DNA of 12,419 nucleotides, taken from the NCBI GenBank assembly GCA_013331265.1, contig DUGS01000005.1, positions 1-12,419 of the forward strand, written 5' to 3'. Below, one piece after another: positions 5,530-12,419 of the stretch. The DNA comes from Methanosarcina sp. GTDB taxonomy: Archaea; Halobacteriota; Methanosarcinia; Methanosarcinales; Methanosarcinaceae. The notes under the pieces are model-generated. The model saw nothing but the letters and a program-made list of their open reading frames with translations. It made no database searches and had not been told where the DNA came from. The stretch's first letter is position 1, and each line of letters begins with the position of its first letter. The translations under genes were made by a program, and so were the position numbers.

Positions 5530-6657
5530 ATGACGCAGTATAAGGTTCCAGTCCTCCCCGGCGACGGGATAGGCCCAGAAATTATCGCCGAAGGCAGAAA
5601 AGTAATTGATGCCACAGGCGAAAGATTCGGTTTTGATGTAGAATGGATTGAATACCCGCAAGGAGCAGACCACTACCTGGAAACAGGCGAGCTGATCTCA
5701 GAAGAGACCTTAAAGGAATTATCCGGTTACCCTGCCATTTACCTTGGATCCATTGGAGACCCGAGGATTGCCCCTGGCGTCCTTGAAAAGGGAATCTTAT
5801 TAACTGCGCGCTTTTACTTTGATGAGTACGTCAACCTGCGCCCGATAAAACTCCTTGAGGGCGTCTGGACCCCGCTCAAAGACAAAACCTCAAAAGATAT
5901 CGACTTTGTTGTGGTAAGAGAAAACACCGAGGACTTCTACATAGGAATCGGCGGCAGGGCAAAAAAAGGAGAGAGCAAAGACCTCCTTGAAGTCAAAAGG
6001 ACTCTCTACTCCGCAAAATTCGGCCTTGACATCGAGACCGACAGCGAGGAAATAGGGTACCAGATCGGTCTCATCTCCAAAGAAGGCACAAAAAGGGTTA
6101 TCGAGTACGCTTTTGACCTTTCCGAAAACCGGAAAAAACACGTCTCATCCGTTGATAAGGCAAATGTCCTTTCCGACATCTACGGCTTCTGGAGAGAAGA
6201 ATTCAATGCGGTTGCTGAAAAGCACCCCGGCGTTACTACGGACTTCAACTTCGTTGACGCCATCACAATGTGGTTTGTGAAAAACCCTGAATGGTTCGAT
6301 GTGGTCGTAACCCCGAACATGTTCGGAGACATCATAACTGACCTCGGAGCCATGATCCAGGGCGGCCTCGGCCTTGCTCCCGGCGGGAATATCAACCCCA
6401 AAGGCACAAGCATGTTCGAGCCCATCCACGGCTCAGCCCCGAAGTACAAGGGACAGAACAAGGTCAACCCGATTGCCACAATATGGGCAGGCGCAATGCT
6501 CATAGAACAGCTTGGAGAAAAAGAAGCTGCAGACACCATAGTCAATGCAATCCAGAAAAATATCCTGGACGGCAAAGTAAAAACCTACGATATGGGCGGC
6601 AAGAACACCACCTCCGATGTCGGGAACGACATTGCAAGGCTCGTAAAGGGAGAATGA
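5530..6657 (+). CDS. leuB: 3-isopropylmalate dehydrogenase / homoisocitrate dehydrogenase family (LeuB type)
   Basis: This NAD-dependent beta-decarboxylating dehydrogenase has 375 residues, usual for the family. Seen in order: LPGDGIGPEI (9-18); substrate arginines R94 and R104 in TARFYFDEYVNLRP (92-105); R130 in VRENTEDFY (129-137), with the catalytic tyrosine Y137; catalytic K210 in VDKANVL (208-214); metal aspartates D243, D267 and D271 in the signature NMFGDIITDLGAMIQGGLG (263-281); and the NAD-adenine loop HGSAPKYKGQNKVNP (300-314). Next to leuD, the simplest role is conversion of 3-isopropylmalate to the leucine precursor. The ENTEDFY form and LLTARFYFDEY segment also resemble tartrate/D-malate and homoisocitrate (AksF, coenzyme B) members, so substrate remains open. 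AAGGAG at 5517-5522 with seven-base spacing fixes ATG 5530. It is probably co-transcribed with leuD. Confidence 0.85.
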   Translation: MTQYKVPVLPGDGIGPEIIAEGRKVIDATGERFGFDVEWIEYPQGADHYLETGELISEETLKELSGYPAIYLGSIGDPRIAPGVLEKGILLTARFYFDEYVNLRPIKLLEGVWTPLKDKTSKDIDFVVVRENTEDFYIGIGGRAKKGESKDLLEVKRTLYSAKFGLDIETDSEEIGYQIGLISKEGTKRVIEYAFDLSENRKKHVSSVDKANVLSDIYGFWREEFNAVAEKHPGVTTDFNFVDAITMWFVKNPEWFDVVVTPNMFGDIITDLGAMIQGGLGLAPGGNINPKGTSMFEPIHGSAPKYKGQNKVNPIATIWAGAMLIEQLGEKEAADTIVNAIQKNILDGKVKTYDMGGKNTTSDVGNDIARLVKGE

Positions 6658-6740
6658 TTCAAATCTCCCTCCATTACATTTTCTTTTATGGTTAATGTGA
6701 AATCGCGGATAGCTTAGAGTAAAATTTGAGATTTCCAGAC

Positions 6741-6797
6741 TATTTTTGTAAAAATTGTTAGCTTATTTTTGTAAAAATTGTTAGCTTATTTTTGTAA
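6741..6797 (+). repeat. 23-bp tandem repeat, about 2.5 copies
   Basis: A 23-base unit starting tatttttgtaaaaattg is present perfectly at 6741-6763 and 6764-6786 and partly at 6787-6797. Each unit contains ATTTTT-GT-AAAAAT, a short self-complementary hairpin with a T-run. It may act as repeated termination signals for leuB or be replication slippage. Confidence 0.85.
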
Positions 6798-6920
6798 GGA
6801 TAATCGGACAGGCTAATCTCTCGTCCTTCTATCCCGCAGCCGTTAATCTTCTCGTTCCTGAGTCACAAATTAGCTCCCATACTTCACCAGAAGTAAAATT
6901 TTTTATTTTTTGCTAAAAGC

Positions 6921-6945
6921 TAAATATGCAAGTTCTGCATATTTA
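6921..6945. promoter_or_regulatory. 10-bp perfect inverted repeat, candidate operator/promoter of the acetyltransferase gene
   Basis: TAAATATGCA (6921-6930) and TGCATATTTA (6936-6945) are perfectly inverted around a 5-base loop. The left arm is a TATA-like sequence (gctaaatatgc) on the plus strand and the right arm is the same on the minus strand. With initiation near 6947-6950, the acetyltransferase leader would be about 65 bases. The element fits an operator overlapping the promoter. Confidence 0.45.
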
Positions 6946-6978
6946 ACTAGAAGAAGAATAAACAAGGATAATCAGAGG

Positions 6979-7011
6979 ATGTGGAAGGGCGAAGAGCAAG
7001 GGGAAATTTGA
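6979..7011 (+). other. Possible ten-codon upstream open frame
   Basis: ATG at 6979 opens a frame starting MWKGEEQ that ends with TGA at 7009-7011, two bases before the acetyltransferase ATG at 7014. A cagagg stretch abuts the ATG with very short spacing. It could couple translation to the next gene or be chance. Confidence 0.15.
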
Positions 7012-7013
7012 CT

Positions 7014-8078
7014 ATGGTTTCGATCAGGCCTTTTAATGAAGGTGATAATCAAAGAATGCTTGAAATAGAGAGGCTGTGCCCGCAGGGTGATGAAAAGTGT
7101 GCAATGGGTGTAGAGAAGAAGGATATAATTGCCCGTTACAAACTGTATGATAACTGGGATGTGCTTGTGTCAGAAGTGGATGGAAAAATAGCTGGCTGGA
7201 CTGGTTTAACAGTAAAAGCAACTCCCGACCAAAAAGAAAAGTATGCGTACATTACTGAAGTGATGGTTGATCCGGCTTTTCGGAGGGCAGGAATTGCCAC
7301 GAAGCTTGTTAAGGAGGCAGAAAAAAAGGCTCGGGAAATGGAAGCAAATTACGCTTATTGTTACATTTACGACCCAAACAAAGCCTCCCAGTCCTTATTT
7401 GAGAAGATGGGATATTCTAAGGTGAAGGGTATCAAATTTCCAGGAATATCGACTTATAAGAAGCTGGAAGTGCCTCCAGAGTATTCAATAAAGTATGTTA
7501 ATACAAAGAAAATTGATGATGTAATCGGCCTTATTAACGAGTATAATTCAGGGTTTATGCATTTCATGCCGTTTACCGATCAAACTTTTGAGGCACATTT
7601 AAGATTAATTCCTTCTTATGGACCGGAGAACTTCCGGGTGGTCATGGACAAAAATAATAAAATTGCAGCCTGTGCCGGGTTATGGGACAGCTCAAAACTG
7701 GCCCAGTTATACTATGCCAGAGAGCCGGCAGCAATGAAGATAATGAAATCAATTTATGGGATCCTGAAATATATTACGAAAGTACCGAAGTTGTCGGCCG
7801 AAGGAGAGCATTTAAAGCTCCTGTATATTGTGGACTATGCGTTCGATAAGGCACAGCCGGATGCCATGCTATCTCTCCTTAAATACCTGAATAATCTCTC
7901 AATTCATATGAAACAGGATTTTCTAATGGCTGTAACAGATCCTGACGATGATCTTCTTACATTAATGAAAAAGCTACAACCACAGACAGAAACATGGAAT
8001 GTGTTTGCCAAATCTTTCGAAGGAAATCTGCCGGCTTTCAACCCATTTTACGTGGATATCAGAGATATAATTCCATGA
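7014..8078 (+). CDS. GNAT-family N-acetyltransferase with a second, degenerate GNAT-like half
   Basis: The first about 150 residues form a GNAT acetyltransferase domain: MVSIRPFNEGDN at the start, a central strand LVSEVDGKIAGWTGL (51-65), and motif A TEVMVDPAFRRAGIATKLV (81-99), whose RRAGIA binds acetyl-CoA pyrophosphate, then NKASQSLFEKMGYSKV (122-137). Residues about 156-354 look like a second, diverged GNAT-like domain without a clear acetyl-CoA loop. The acceptor is unknown. I place the start at ATG 7014 (354 residues) because the domain begins there and AGGGGA lies about nine bases upstream; a GTG at 6981 would add 11 residues with no usable ribosome binding site. Compared with leuB next door, it uses more TTA, ATA and ATT codons, and short tandem repeats flank it on both sides, which hints at later acquisition. 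It appears to be a single-gene unit. Confidence 0.8.
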   Translation: MVSIRPFNEGDNQRMLEIERLCPQGDEKCAMGVEKKDIIARYKLYDNWDVLVSEVDGKIAGWTGLTVKATPDQKEKYAYITEVMVDPAFRRAGIATKLVKEAEKKAREMEANYAYCYIYDPNKASQSLFEKMGYSKVKGIKFPGISTYKKLEVPPEYSIKYVNTKKIDDVIGLINEYNSGFMHFMPFTDQTFEAHLRLIPSYGPENFRVVMDKNNKIAACAGLWDSSKLAQLYYAREPAAMKIMKSIYGILKYITKVPKLSAEGEHLKLLYIVDYAFDKAQPDAMLSLLKYLNNLSIHMKQDFLMAVTDPDDDLLTLMKKLQPQTETWNVFAKSFEGNLPAFNPFYVDIRDIIP

Positions 8079-8150
8079 ATCTTCTATTGTGCAGCGGCTT
8101 GATTGAAAACAAAATGAAAACCAGACATGCAGGGTTCGTGAGTAAGATCC

Positions 8151-8210
8151 ATCCGCTAAAAAGTATCATCCGCTAAAAAGTATCCGCTAAAAAGTCATCC
8201 ACCAAAAAAG
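8151..8210 (+). repeat. 14-bp tandem repeats downstream of the acetyltransferase gene
   Basis: The word atccgctaaaaagt occurs perfectly at 8151-8164, 8168-8181 and 8182-8195, with gaps of 3 and 0 bases, followed by a degraded copy at 8197-8210. Units this short without spacers are not a CRISPR array. No open frame carries the repeat as a protein repeat. It may result from slippage. Confidence 0.85.
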
Positions 8211-8251
8211 ACCTGGACTCGGGAAGTTCAGTAACTCTTCTTTTTCAGTTG

Positions 8252-8261
8252 CCTTTAAATC
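8252..8261 (+). promoter_or_regulatory. Candidate TATA box for the methyltransferase gene
   Basis: The sequence ctttaaatcc lies about 35 bases upstream of the GTG start at 8293. Initiation about 26 bases downstream would leave about ten leader bases, consistent with the lack of a ribosome binding site. Confidence 0.4.
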
Positions 8262-8292
8262 CCATAAAACTCCTAGTACTCCTCTGATCGAC

Positions 8293-9333
8293 GTGGCACG
8301 GAAAAAGCAATTTGAAAAGCCCCTGCATGGGGATAAAGAAAGCGTGCGCTTTGCAACCCCTGAGCCTATCGCCCGCTACAGGGCACAGCGCCTGAAATGC
8401 AGGACTCTTGCCGATATCAGCTGCGGGATAGGAGGGCAAACCGTCTTTTTTGCGCAGCAGTGCGAGTCCGTATACGCAGTGGAAATCGACCCTAAGAAAA
8501 TAGAATATGCAAAACAGAACTGTGCGATGTACGGGCTTGACAATGTGAAATTCATCTGCGGGGACGCCCTTGATCCGAAAGTTATAGAGCAGATCCCGGA
8601 AGTTGATGTGGTATTTTCTGATCCCTTCCGCCCTGCCGAAGAAAAAGAAAGACACGTCTCCTGTCTTGAACCCGGAATCCCAAATGTGCTTTTAGCCTAT
8701 GGGGAAAAGACGAAAAATTTTGCCTTCGAAGCCCCGCCCCAGATGCCTCCTGAAAGGATTACTTTTGACTGCGAAAAAGAGTACATTTCGCTGGACGGGC
8801 AGCTCAACCGCCTGACCCTTTACTTCGGGGGACTGAAACAGAATGATCGGCTCGCCGTAGCCCTGCCTGCAGGCGAAGGGCTGGTTCCAAAGTATGGATT
8901 TCTCCCGCAGATCAGGGAAACGGAAAAGATGAAACTCTTTGCCTATGAACCCGAACCTTCTGTTGTTGCTGCAGAGCTGCTGCCTGAACTTGTCGAATCC
9001 ATGATGCAGATGGCAGGATCTATTATGGGAGCTTTCGAGCTATTCAGGGTTGACAAAAAGAGGCTTTTGCTGACCTCGGATGCCATGATAAAGCAGGCAA
9101 TGATCAAAAATCACTACCTCGTCCTGAAGGTCTGTCCCTTTGAGCCCCGCGAGATCAATAAATTCCTGAAGGACAGGAACGTTGGAAGTGTCGTACTCAG
9201 GGCAGGCGTAAAACCTGAAGAGTACTGGGAAGTTAGAAACGAGGTTGAAAAAGGACTTGAAGGAAAAAAGACCGTACACCTTTTTGTAAAAGATGGCGTT
9301 GCAATTCTTTGTGAAGTTCTTTTTAAAGACTGA
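8293..9333 (+). CDS. Class I SAM-dependent methyltransferase with probable THUMP-like C-terminal domain
   Basis: The 346-residue protein has a Rossmann methyltransferase domain: motif I DISCGIGGQTVFF (41-53), motif II acidic VEIDPKKIEYAKQN (63-76), then NVKFICGDALD (84-94) and motif IV SDPFRP (109-114). The run from SDPFRP to LEPGIPN (125-131) resembles bacterial and archaeal methyltransferases whose C-terminus is a THUMP-like domain, and the C-terminal third here (about 250-346, LVLKVCPFEPREINKFLKDR and onward) fits that. A tRNA or rRNA base is the likely substrate, but none can be named. The start is GTG 8293: no in-frame ATG lies upstream, and the next internal methionine would delete motif I. 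No Shine-Dalgarno is seen; the mRNA may be nearly leaderless. It is convergent with alaS. Confidence 0.8.
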   Translation: MARKKQFEKPLHGDKESVRFATPEPIARYRAQRLKCRTLADISCGIGGQTVFFAQQCESVYAVEIDPKKIEYAKQNCAMYGLDNVKFICGDALDPKVIEQIPEVDVVFSDPFRPAEEKERHVSCLEPGIPNVLLAYGEKTKNFAFEAPPQMPPERITFDCEKEYISLDGQLNRLTLYFGGLKQNDRLAVALPAGEGLVPKYGFLPQIRETEKMKLFAYEPEPSVVAAELLPELVESMMQMAGSIMGAFELFRVDKKRLLLTSDAMIKQAMIKNHYLVLKVCPFEPREINKFLKDRNVGSVVLRAGVKPEEYWEVRNEVEKGLEGKKTVHLFVKDGVAILCEVLFKD

Positions 9334-9341
9334 AAAAAGGG

Positions 9342-9384
9342 AAAAAAACGGGATTTAAACCCGGCTTCTGTTTTTTGATTTTTT
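9342..9384. terminator. Two-way terminator between the methyltransferase gene and alaS
   Basis: CGGG (9349-9352) and CCCG (9360-9363) form a hairpin whose 7-base loop is ATTTAAA. On the plus strand it is followed by T-runs at 9371-9376 and 9379-9384. On the minus strand it is followed by seven Ts (complement of 9342-9348) and six more. It therefore has the form of a terminator in both directions, as expected between convergent genes. Confidence 0.7.
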
Positions 9385-9428
9385 GGCTCAATCTTATCTA
9401 AGGCTCAATCTCTTCTAATTGAGCCTTA
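9385..9428. terminator. Long hairpin plus extra repeat, likely alaS transcript end
   Basis: TAAGGCTCAAT (9399-9409) and ATTGAGCCTTA (9418-9428) form a perfect 11-bp stem with an 8-base loop. A further copy of GGCTCAAT at 9385-9392 could swap into the same pairing with a longer loop. It lies about 60 bases past the alaS stop and before the two-way terminator in the alaS direction. Confidence 0.6.
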
Positions 9429-9486
9429 TTAATTGGCGTTCTTGATTATGCTCGCCTGAGTGATCGGCTTGATAATCAGTAAATTC

Positions 9487-12264
9487 TCAAGCTTCTTTGC
9501 AGGCGTCTTTCACAAGTTCAAGACCTCTTGCAAGAGCGTCCTGAATCCTTGTAGGGTCAGTTCCCCCGCCCATTGCAAGGGCAGGCTTTCCGCCTCCGCC
9601 ACCGCCGACGATCTTTGACATCTCGCGGACGAGGTTTCCGGCATTGATTCCACACTTCATGGCTTTTTCTCCGACCGCTGCTACAAGCTTTACCCCTTCA
9701 AAGTCGCTTGCAAGAAGGGCAACCACGCTTTCATTTTTGAGGAATTCTGTAGCTATCTTCTGGAGTTCGAGGGAATCAGCTCCTGAAATCTTTTCGGAAA
9801 CAACCCTGAGGCCTGCAACCTCAGAAGCATCCCCGAGCATCCTGTAGACTCTGGAACGGGCAAGTTCTTCTTTGAGCCTTTCATTTTCTTTCTTCAGGTC
9901 TTTCCATTCCCCAAAGAAGCGCTCCACACTTACTGGGAGGTGTTCCGGAGGCACGCTCAGGGTCTTTGCGGAATCAACGAGTAGAGATTCGATATTTTGC
10001 ATGGCAAGAACAGCTGCATTTCCGGCTGCAAATTCGACCCTCTCCACGCCGTCCTGAATCCTCTCAGTCCTCAGGATTTTGATAGGCCCGACGATTCCTG
10101 TGCTAATGCAGTGAGTCCCAGCGCAGGCTTCAACATCGTCTCCTACCTTTACAATCCTTATCTTCTCTCCTGGAGGTACTCCACCCTGATAGAGCCCAAA
10201 GCCGTATACCTGCTCGGCTTCAGTCCTTGGCAACCATTCCGTAATCACACGTTTGTTTTCCATGACAGTGCGGTTAGCCAGAAGCTCAATCTGCCTTATT
10301 TCCTGAGGGGAGATGTGTTTGTAATGGGACAGGTCAAGCCTTGAGTGGTCCTCGAATTTCTGAGCACCAGCCTGCCAGATATGTTTTCCGAGAATTTTTC
10401 TGGCGGCATCATTTACGATATGGGTTGCTGTGTGGTGCCTTGCAAGAGCCATCCTGCGCCTTTCATCTACCTTACCGGTGATCATCTCGCCTTTGGTAAT
10501 CCCAAGCTCCCTGCCCGGATTGTCAATTGTATGTACTATTACACCGTCATAGACCTGAACATCCACGACTTTGTACATATTATCTTCAGCAATGATGTTC
10601 CCGATATCTGCAGGCTGCCCTCCGCCTTCCGCATAGAAAAAGGTGTTGTCCAGCACGACATTGTTGTCAAATACATCAAGGACAACCGCCTCGAATTCCA
10701 GACGGGTGGGCTCGTCATAGAAGCGGCGCTTGGTCTTTGGCAGGTGCTTAAGCCTTTCTGCAAAAGGAATTACCACTTCTTCCTTTTCTTCAGCCTTGTT
10801 GTGCAGCTCGCCAATGATCGAATAGAAATTGTCAGGGAACTCTACACCCACCCCTATTTCGGCTGCAACATCTTTTGCCATTTCGGGAGGAATTCCATGC
10901 GAGTCATAGAGTTCGGTTAACTGGGAAAGAGGAATATTTTCTCCTGTCTTCTTGAAATGAGATGCCGATTTCTGAATGATCCTGCGGCCCCTTTCCATTG
11001 TAGCGTTGAACTTTTCCTCTTCAGATTCCAGGATATCCTGAATGACAGAGAAGTTTTCCCTGAACTCAGGGTACTCGGGCATGTTCTTTATGTGCATGTC
11101 CATAATTTCGGAGATTGGGGTCCTGATATCAAGGTCTTTCATCATGCGCAGCGTCCTTCTCAGGACGAGGCGTGCAAGGTACCCTGCTTTGACATTGGAA
11201 GGAATGATTCCGTCTCCGAGCATAAAGGTCAGGCAGCGGGTGTGGTCAGTGATTGCATAGACCTTTTCTACAGGCTCCATAATAGCCGAGAGTTTGTCCA
11301 CTGTCATTCCTATGCTAGAGGCAACCTTTTTCCTGAGTTCCATCAGGTTTGCCTTTTCACTGACATCCATAAACCCTGCAAGACGGGCGTTTTGCGCCAG
11401 AATATTTGCATATTCGGAGTTGTCCAGTTCGTGTTCAAGCCCTGCAAGCCCCATGAGTTCGTTTACTATGCCCGGGAAAAGAGCATCATAAATTGTAGGA
11501 GAACCCCTGGAAGCCCAGACAAAACGCTCAAGACCGTATCCTGTGTCCACGATATAGTTGTCCATCTTCGAGTAGGTCTCACCTTTAATCTGGACATCTC
11601 CTTTTTTGTCTGTCTTCAGGCTCATGAAGACAAGGGTTGCAAGTTCAAGCCCGTGCACAATGACCTCTACGCAGGGCCCTGCATTGCCTCCGCCTGCCCA
11701 GGGCTCTTCTTTGTAAGTTACGGCAAGGGGGTTTACCTTAAGAGAGTTTAACAACTCATCGCAGAGTTCCAGGGTGTGTTCCTTCCAGTAAATTTCATTG
11801 TCCCTTTTGTTGAAAGCGTGGTGAGCCATCATTTCAAAGTTTGTCAGGTGGCGCCCGCTTCTGCCCACGGAGTCAAGGTCATTTAACCTGATGCAGGGCT
11901 GGGAAACTGTCAGGGGGTTTGCAGGTGGAGGTACCTGCCCTGAAGTTACAAAGGGCTGGAAGTCTGCAATTGAGGCTATGGTAAGGTAGATATCGTCTCT
12001 CCAGCGAGCGACCACAGGATACCTGTTAATCCTTGTATGCCCTCTTGCTTCAAAGAAGGAAAGGTAATACTCGCGCATCTCTGAGATATTAAATTCCCTG
12101 GAAAACACAGGGCTTCCTATGAAGGAATAAGGATCACAGGGTGCATCTCCACATGTATTTCTTTCAGGGTCACGTGTCCAGAAGAATTTGCCGCACTTCT
12201 GGCACTGCTTCCGGACGAAACCGTTGTTTTTGAAAAAGTCAAGTTGATACTCATCTTCAAGCAT
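9487..12264 (-). CDS. alaS: Alanyl-tRNA synthetase, archaeal type
   Basis: AlaRS charges tRNA-Ala and clears mischarged Ser and Gly. The 925-residue length and N-terminal extension fit the archaeal form. Domains in order: a putative zinc-binding stretch with C21, C24, C38 and C43; the class II catalytic core from about residue 60 (FEARGHTRINRYPVVARW, then TVSQPCIRLNDLD at 119-131, TNFEMMAHHAF at 141-151, and motif-3-like TGYGLERFVW at 241-250); a tRNA-binding helical region; the editing domain with the EGGGQPADIG loop (546-555) and zinc ligands H611, H615, C714 and H718 in HHTATH and CAGTHC; a coiled coil (about 785-805); and a glycine-rich C-terminal domain (GGGGGGKPALAMGGG, 887-901). All key residues look intact. 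GGAGAG six bases upstream supports ATG 12264. It forms its own unit, convergent with the methyltransferase gene. Confidence 0.97.
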   Translation of the reverse strand: MLEDEYQLDFFKNNGFVRKQCQKCGKFFWTRDPERNTCGDAPCDPYSFIGSPVFSREFNISEMREYYLSFFEARGHTRINRYPVVARWRDDIYLTIASIADFQPFVTSGQVPPPANPLTVSQPCIRLNDLDSVGRSGRHLTNFEMMAHHAFNKRDNEIYWKEHTLELCDELLNSLKVNPLAVTYKEEPWAGGGNAGPCVEVIVHGLELATLVFMSLKTDKKGDVQIKGETYSKMDNYIVDTGYGLERFVWASRGSPTIYDALFPGIVNELMGLAGLEHELDNSEYANILAQNARLAGFMDVSEKANLMELRKKVASSIGMTVDKLSAIMEPVEKVYAITDHTRCLTFMLGDGIIPSNVKAGYLARLVLRRTLRMMKDLDIRTPISEIMDMHIKNMPEYPEFRENFSVIQDILESEEEKFNATMERGRRIIQKSASHFKKTGENIPLSQLTELYDSHGIPPEMAKDVAAEIGVGVEFPDNFYSIIGELHNKAEEKEEVVIPFAERLKHLPKTKRRFYDEPTRLEFEAVVLDVFDNNVVLDNTFFYAEGGGQPADIGNIIAEDNMYKVVDVQVYDGVIVHTIDNPGRELGITKGEMITGKVDERRRMALARHHTATHIVNDAARKILGKHIWQAGAQKFEDHSRLDLSHYKHISPQEIRQIELLANRTVMENKRVITEWLPRTEAEQVYGFGLYQGGVPPGEKIRIVKVGDDVEACAGTHCISTGIVGPIKILRTERIQDGVERVEFAAGNAAVLAMQNIESLLVDSAKTLSVPPEHLPVSVERFFGEWKDLKKENERLKEELARSRVYRMLGDASEVAGLRVVSEKISGADSLELQKIATEFLKNESVVALLASDFEGVKLVAAVGEKAMKCGINAGNLVREMSKIVGGGGGGKPALAMGGGTDPTRIQDALARGLELVKDACKEA

Positions 12265-12362
12265 AGTAATCTCTCCGGATGGTGGGTGCGATCTGCCCCG
12301 CTGTATTTCGAGGTAAAAAGAAGGCAGAAATGTCCCAGCGCAACCGTTTCAGGGGGTTTCAG

Positions 12363-12372
12363 CCATATATGA
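12363..12372 (-). promoter_or_regulatory. alaS: Candidate TATA box for alaS
   Basis: On the minus strand the sequence reads tcatatatgg. A start near 12340 would give a leader of about 75 bases that ends with the GGAGAG ribosome binding site. The rest of the 155-base stretch to the window edge shows no gene. Confidence 0.35.
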
Positions 12373-12419
12373 TGATCTTAATCGAGTTTATCCGTTAATT
12401 TTTAGTACAGCGGTATGAA

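Larger units (their letters stand above)
6658..7013. other. Intergenic region between leuB and the acetyltransferase gene
   Basis: No protein gene of substance is seen. After leuB come a T-rich stretch (6677-6687) and a weak inverted pair CATTA/TAATG that may end the operon, then a 23-bp tandem repeat, then a 10-bp perfect palindrome near the presumed promoter of the acetyltransferase gene, then a possible ten-codon upstream frame. A 90-base central part (6800-6890) is less AT-rich and shows nothing recognisable. Confidence 0.5.

Noticed and set aside
6981..7013. GTG 6981 as the acetyltransferase start
   Set aside because: The extra 11 residues are not GNAT-like and the spacing to cagagg is too short; ATG 7014 begins directly at the domain with AGGGGA upstream.
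8151..8210. CRISPR-like array
   Set aside because: Units are 14 bases with 0-3-base gaps and no spacers or cas genes, so it is a simple tandem repeat.
10345..11751. Long plus-strand frames (191 and 264 codons) opposite alaS
   Set aside because: They lie antisense to well-conserved AlaRS coding sequence and show cysteine- and histidine-rich, domain-free translations typical of codon-bias shadows.
12298..12413. Inverted 8-mers CCGCTGTA and TACAGCGG upstream of alaS
   Set aside because: They are about 100 bases apart; one 8-bp match in a region this size is plausible by chance and no other signal supports it.

Overview
The window looks like the chromosome of a methanogenic archaeon, almost certainly Methanosarcina or a very close relative. 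The evidence is a folate-independent purP, a regulator of the FilR1/Msr family known from methanosarcinal methanogens, an archaeal-type alanyl-tRNA synthetase, TATA-box promoters instead of bacterial -35/-10 boxes, short GGTGAT/GGAG ribosome binding sites, and long AT-rich intergenic stretches. No phage, transposase, CRISPR array, rRNA or tRNA gene was seen.

Layout. At the left edge, a winged-helix regulator with a membrane segment (minus strand, cut off by the window) diverges from purP (plus), which makes a purine intermediate. purP converges on a FilR1/Msr-type regulator (minus). A roughly 590-base AT-rich gap without a convincing gene follows, holding a palindrome over the regulator's promoter, a strong hairpin and phased A-tracts. 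Next come a lone HerA-like hexameric ATPase (plus) and a leuD-leuB pair (plus) for branched-chain amino acid or related 2-oxoacid chain elongation. A tandem-GNAT acetyltransferase (plus) is flanked by short tandem repeats on both sides. A methyltransferase with a probable THUMP-like tail (plus) then converges on alaS (minus), and a strong two-way terminator lies between them.

How the genes relate. Most are independent single-gene units of core metabolism or information processing. Only leuD-leuB looks like an operon: isomerase small subunit followed by the oxidative decarboxylase of the same pathway, with the large subunit (leuC) absent here. The two regulators have no obvious target gene beside them other than purP or themselves. 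I did not find a clear new multigene system. The items most worth a second look are the lone HerA ATPase with a small overlapping acidic ORF behind a strong ribosome binding site, the regulator palindrome and hairpin-bearing gap, and the repeat-flanked acetyltransferase that may be a later insertion.
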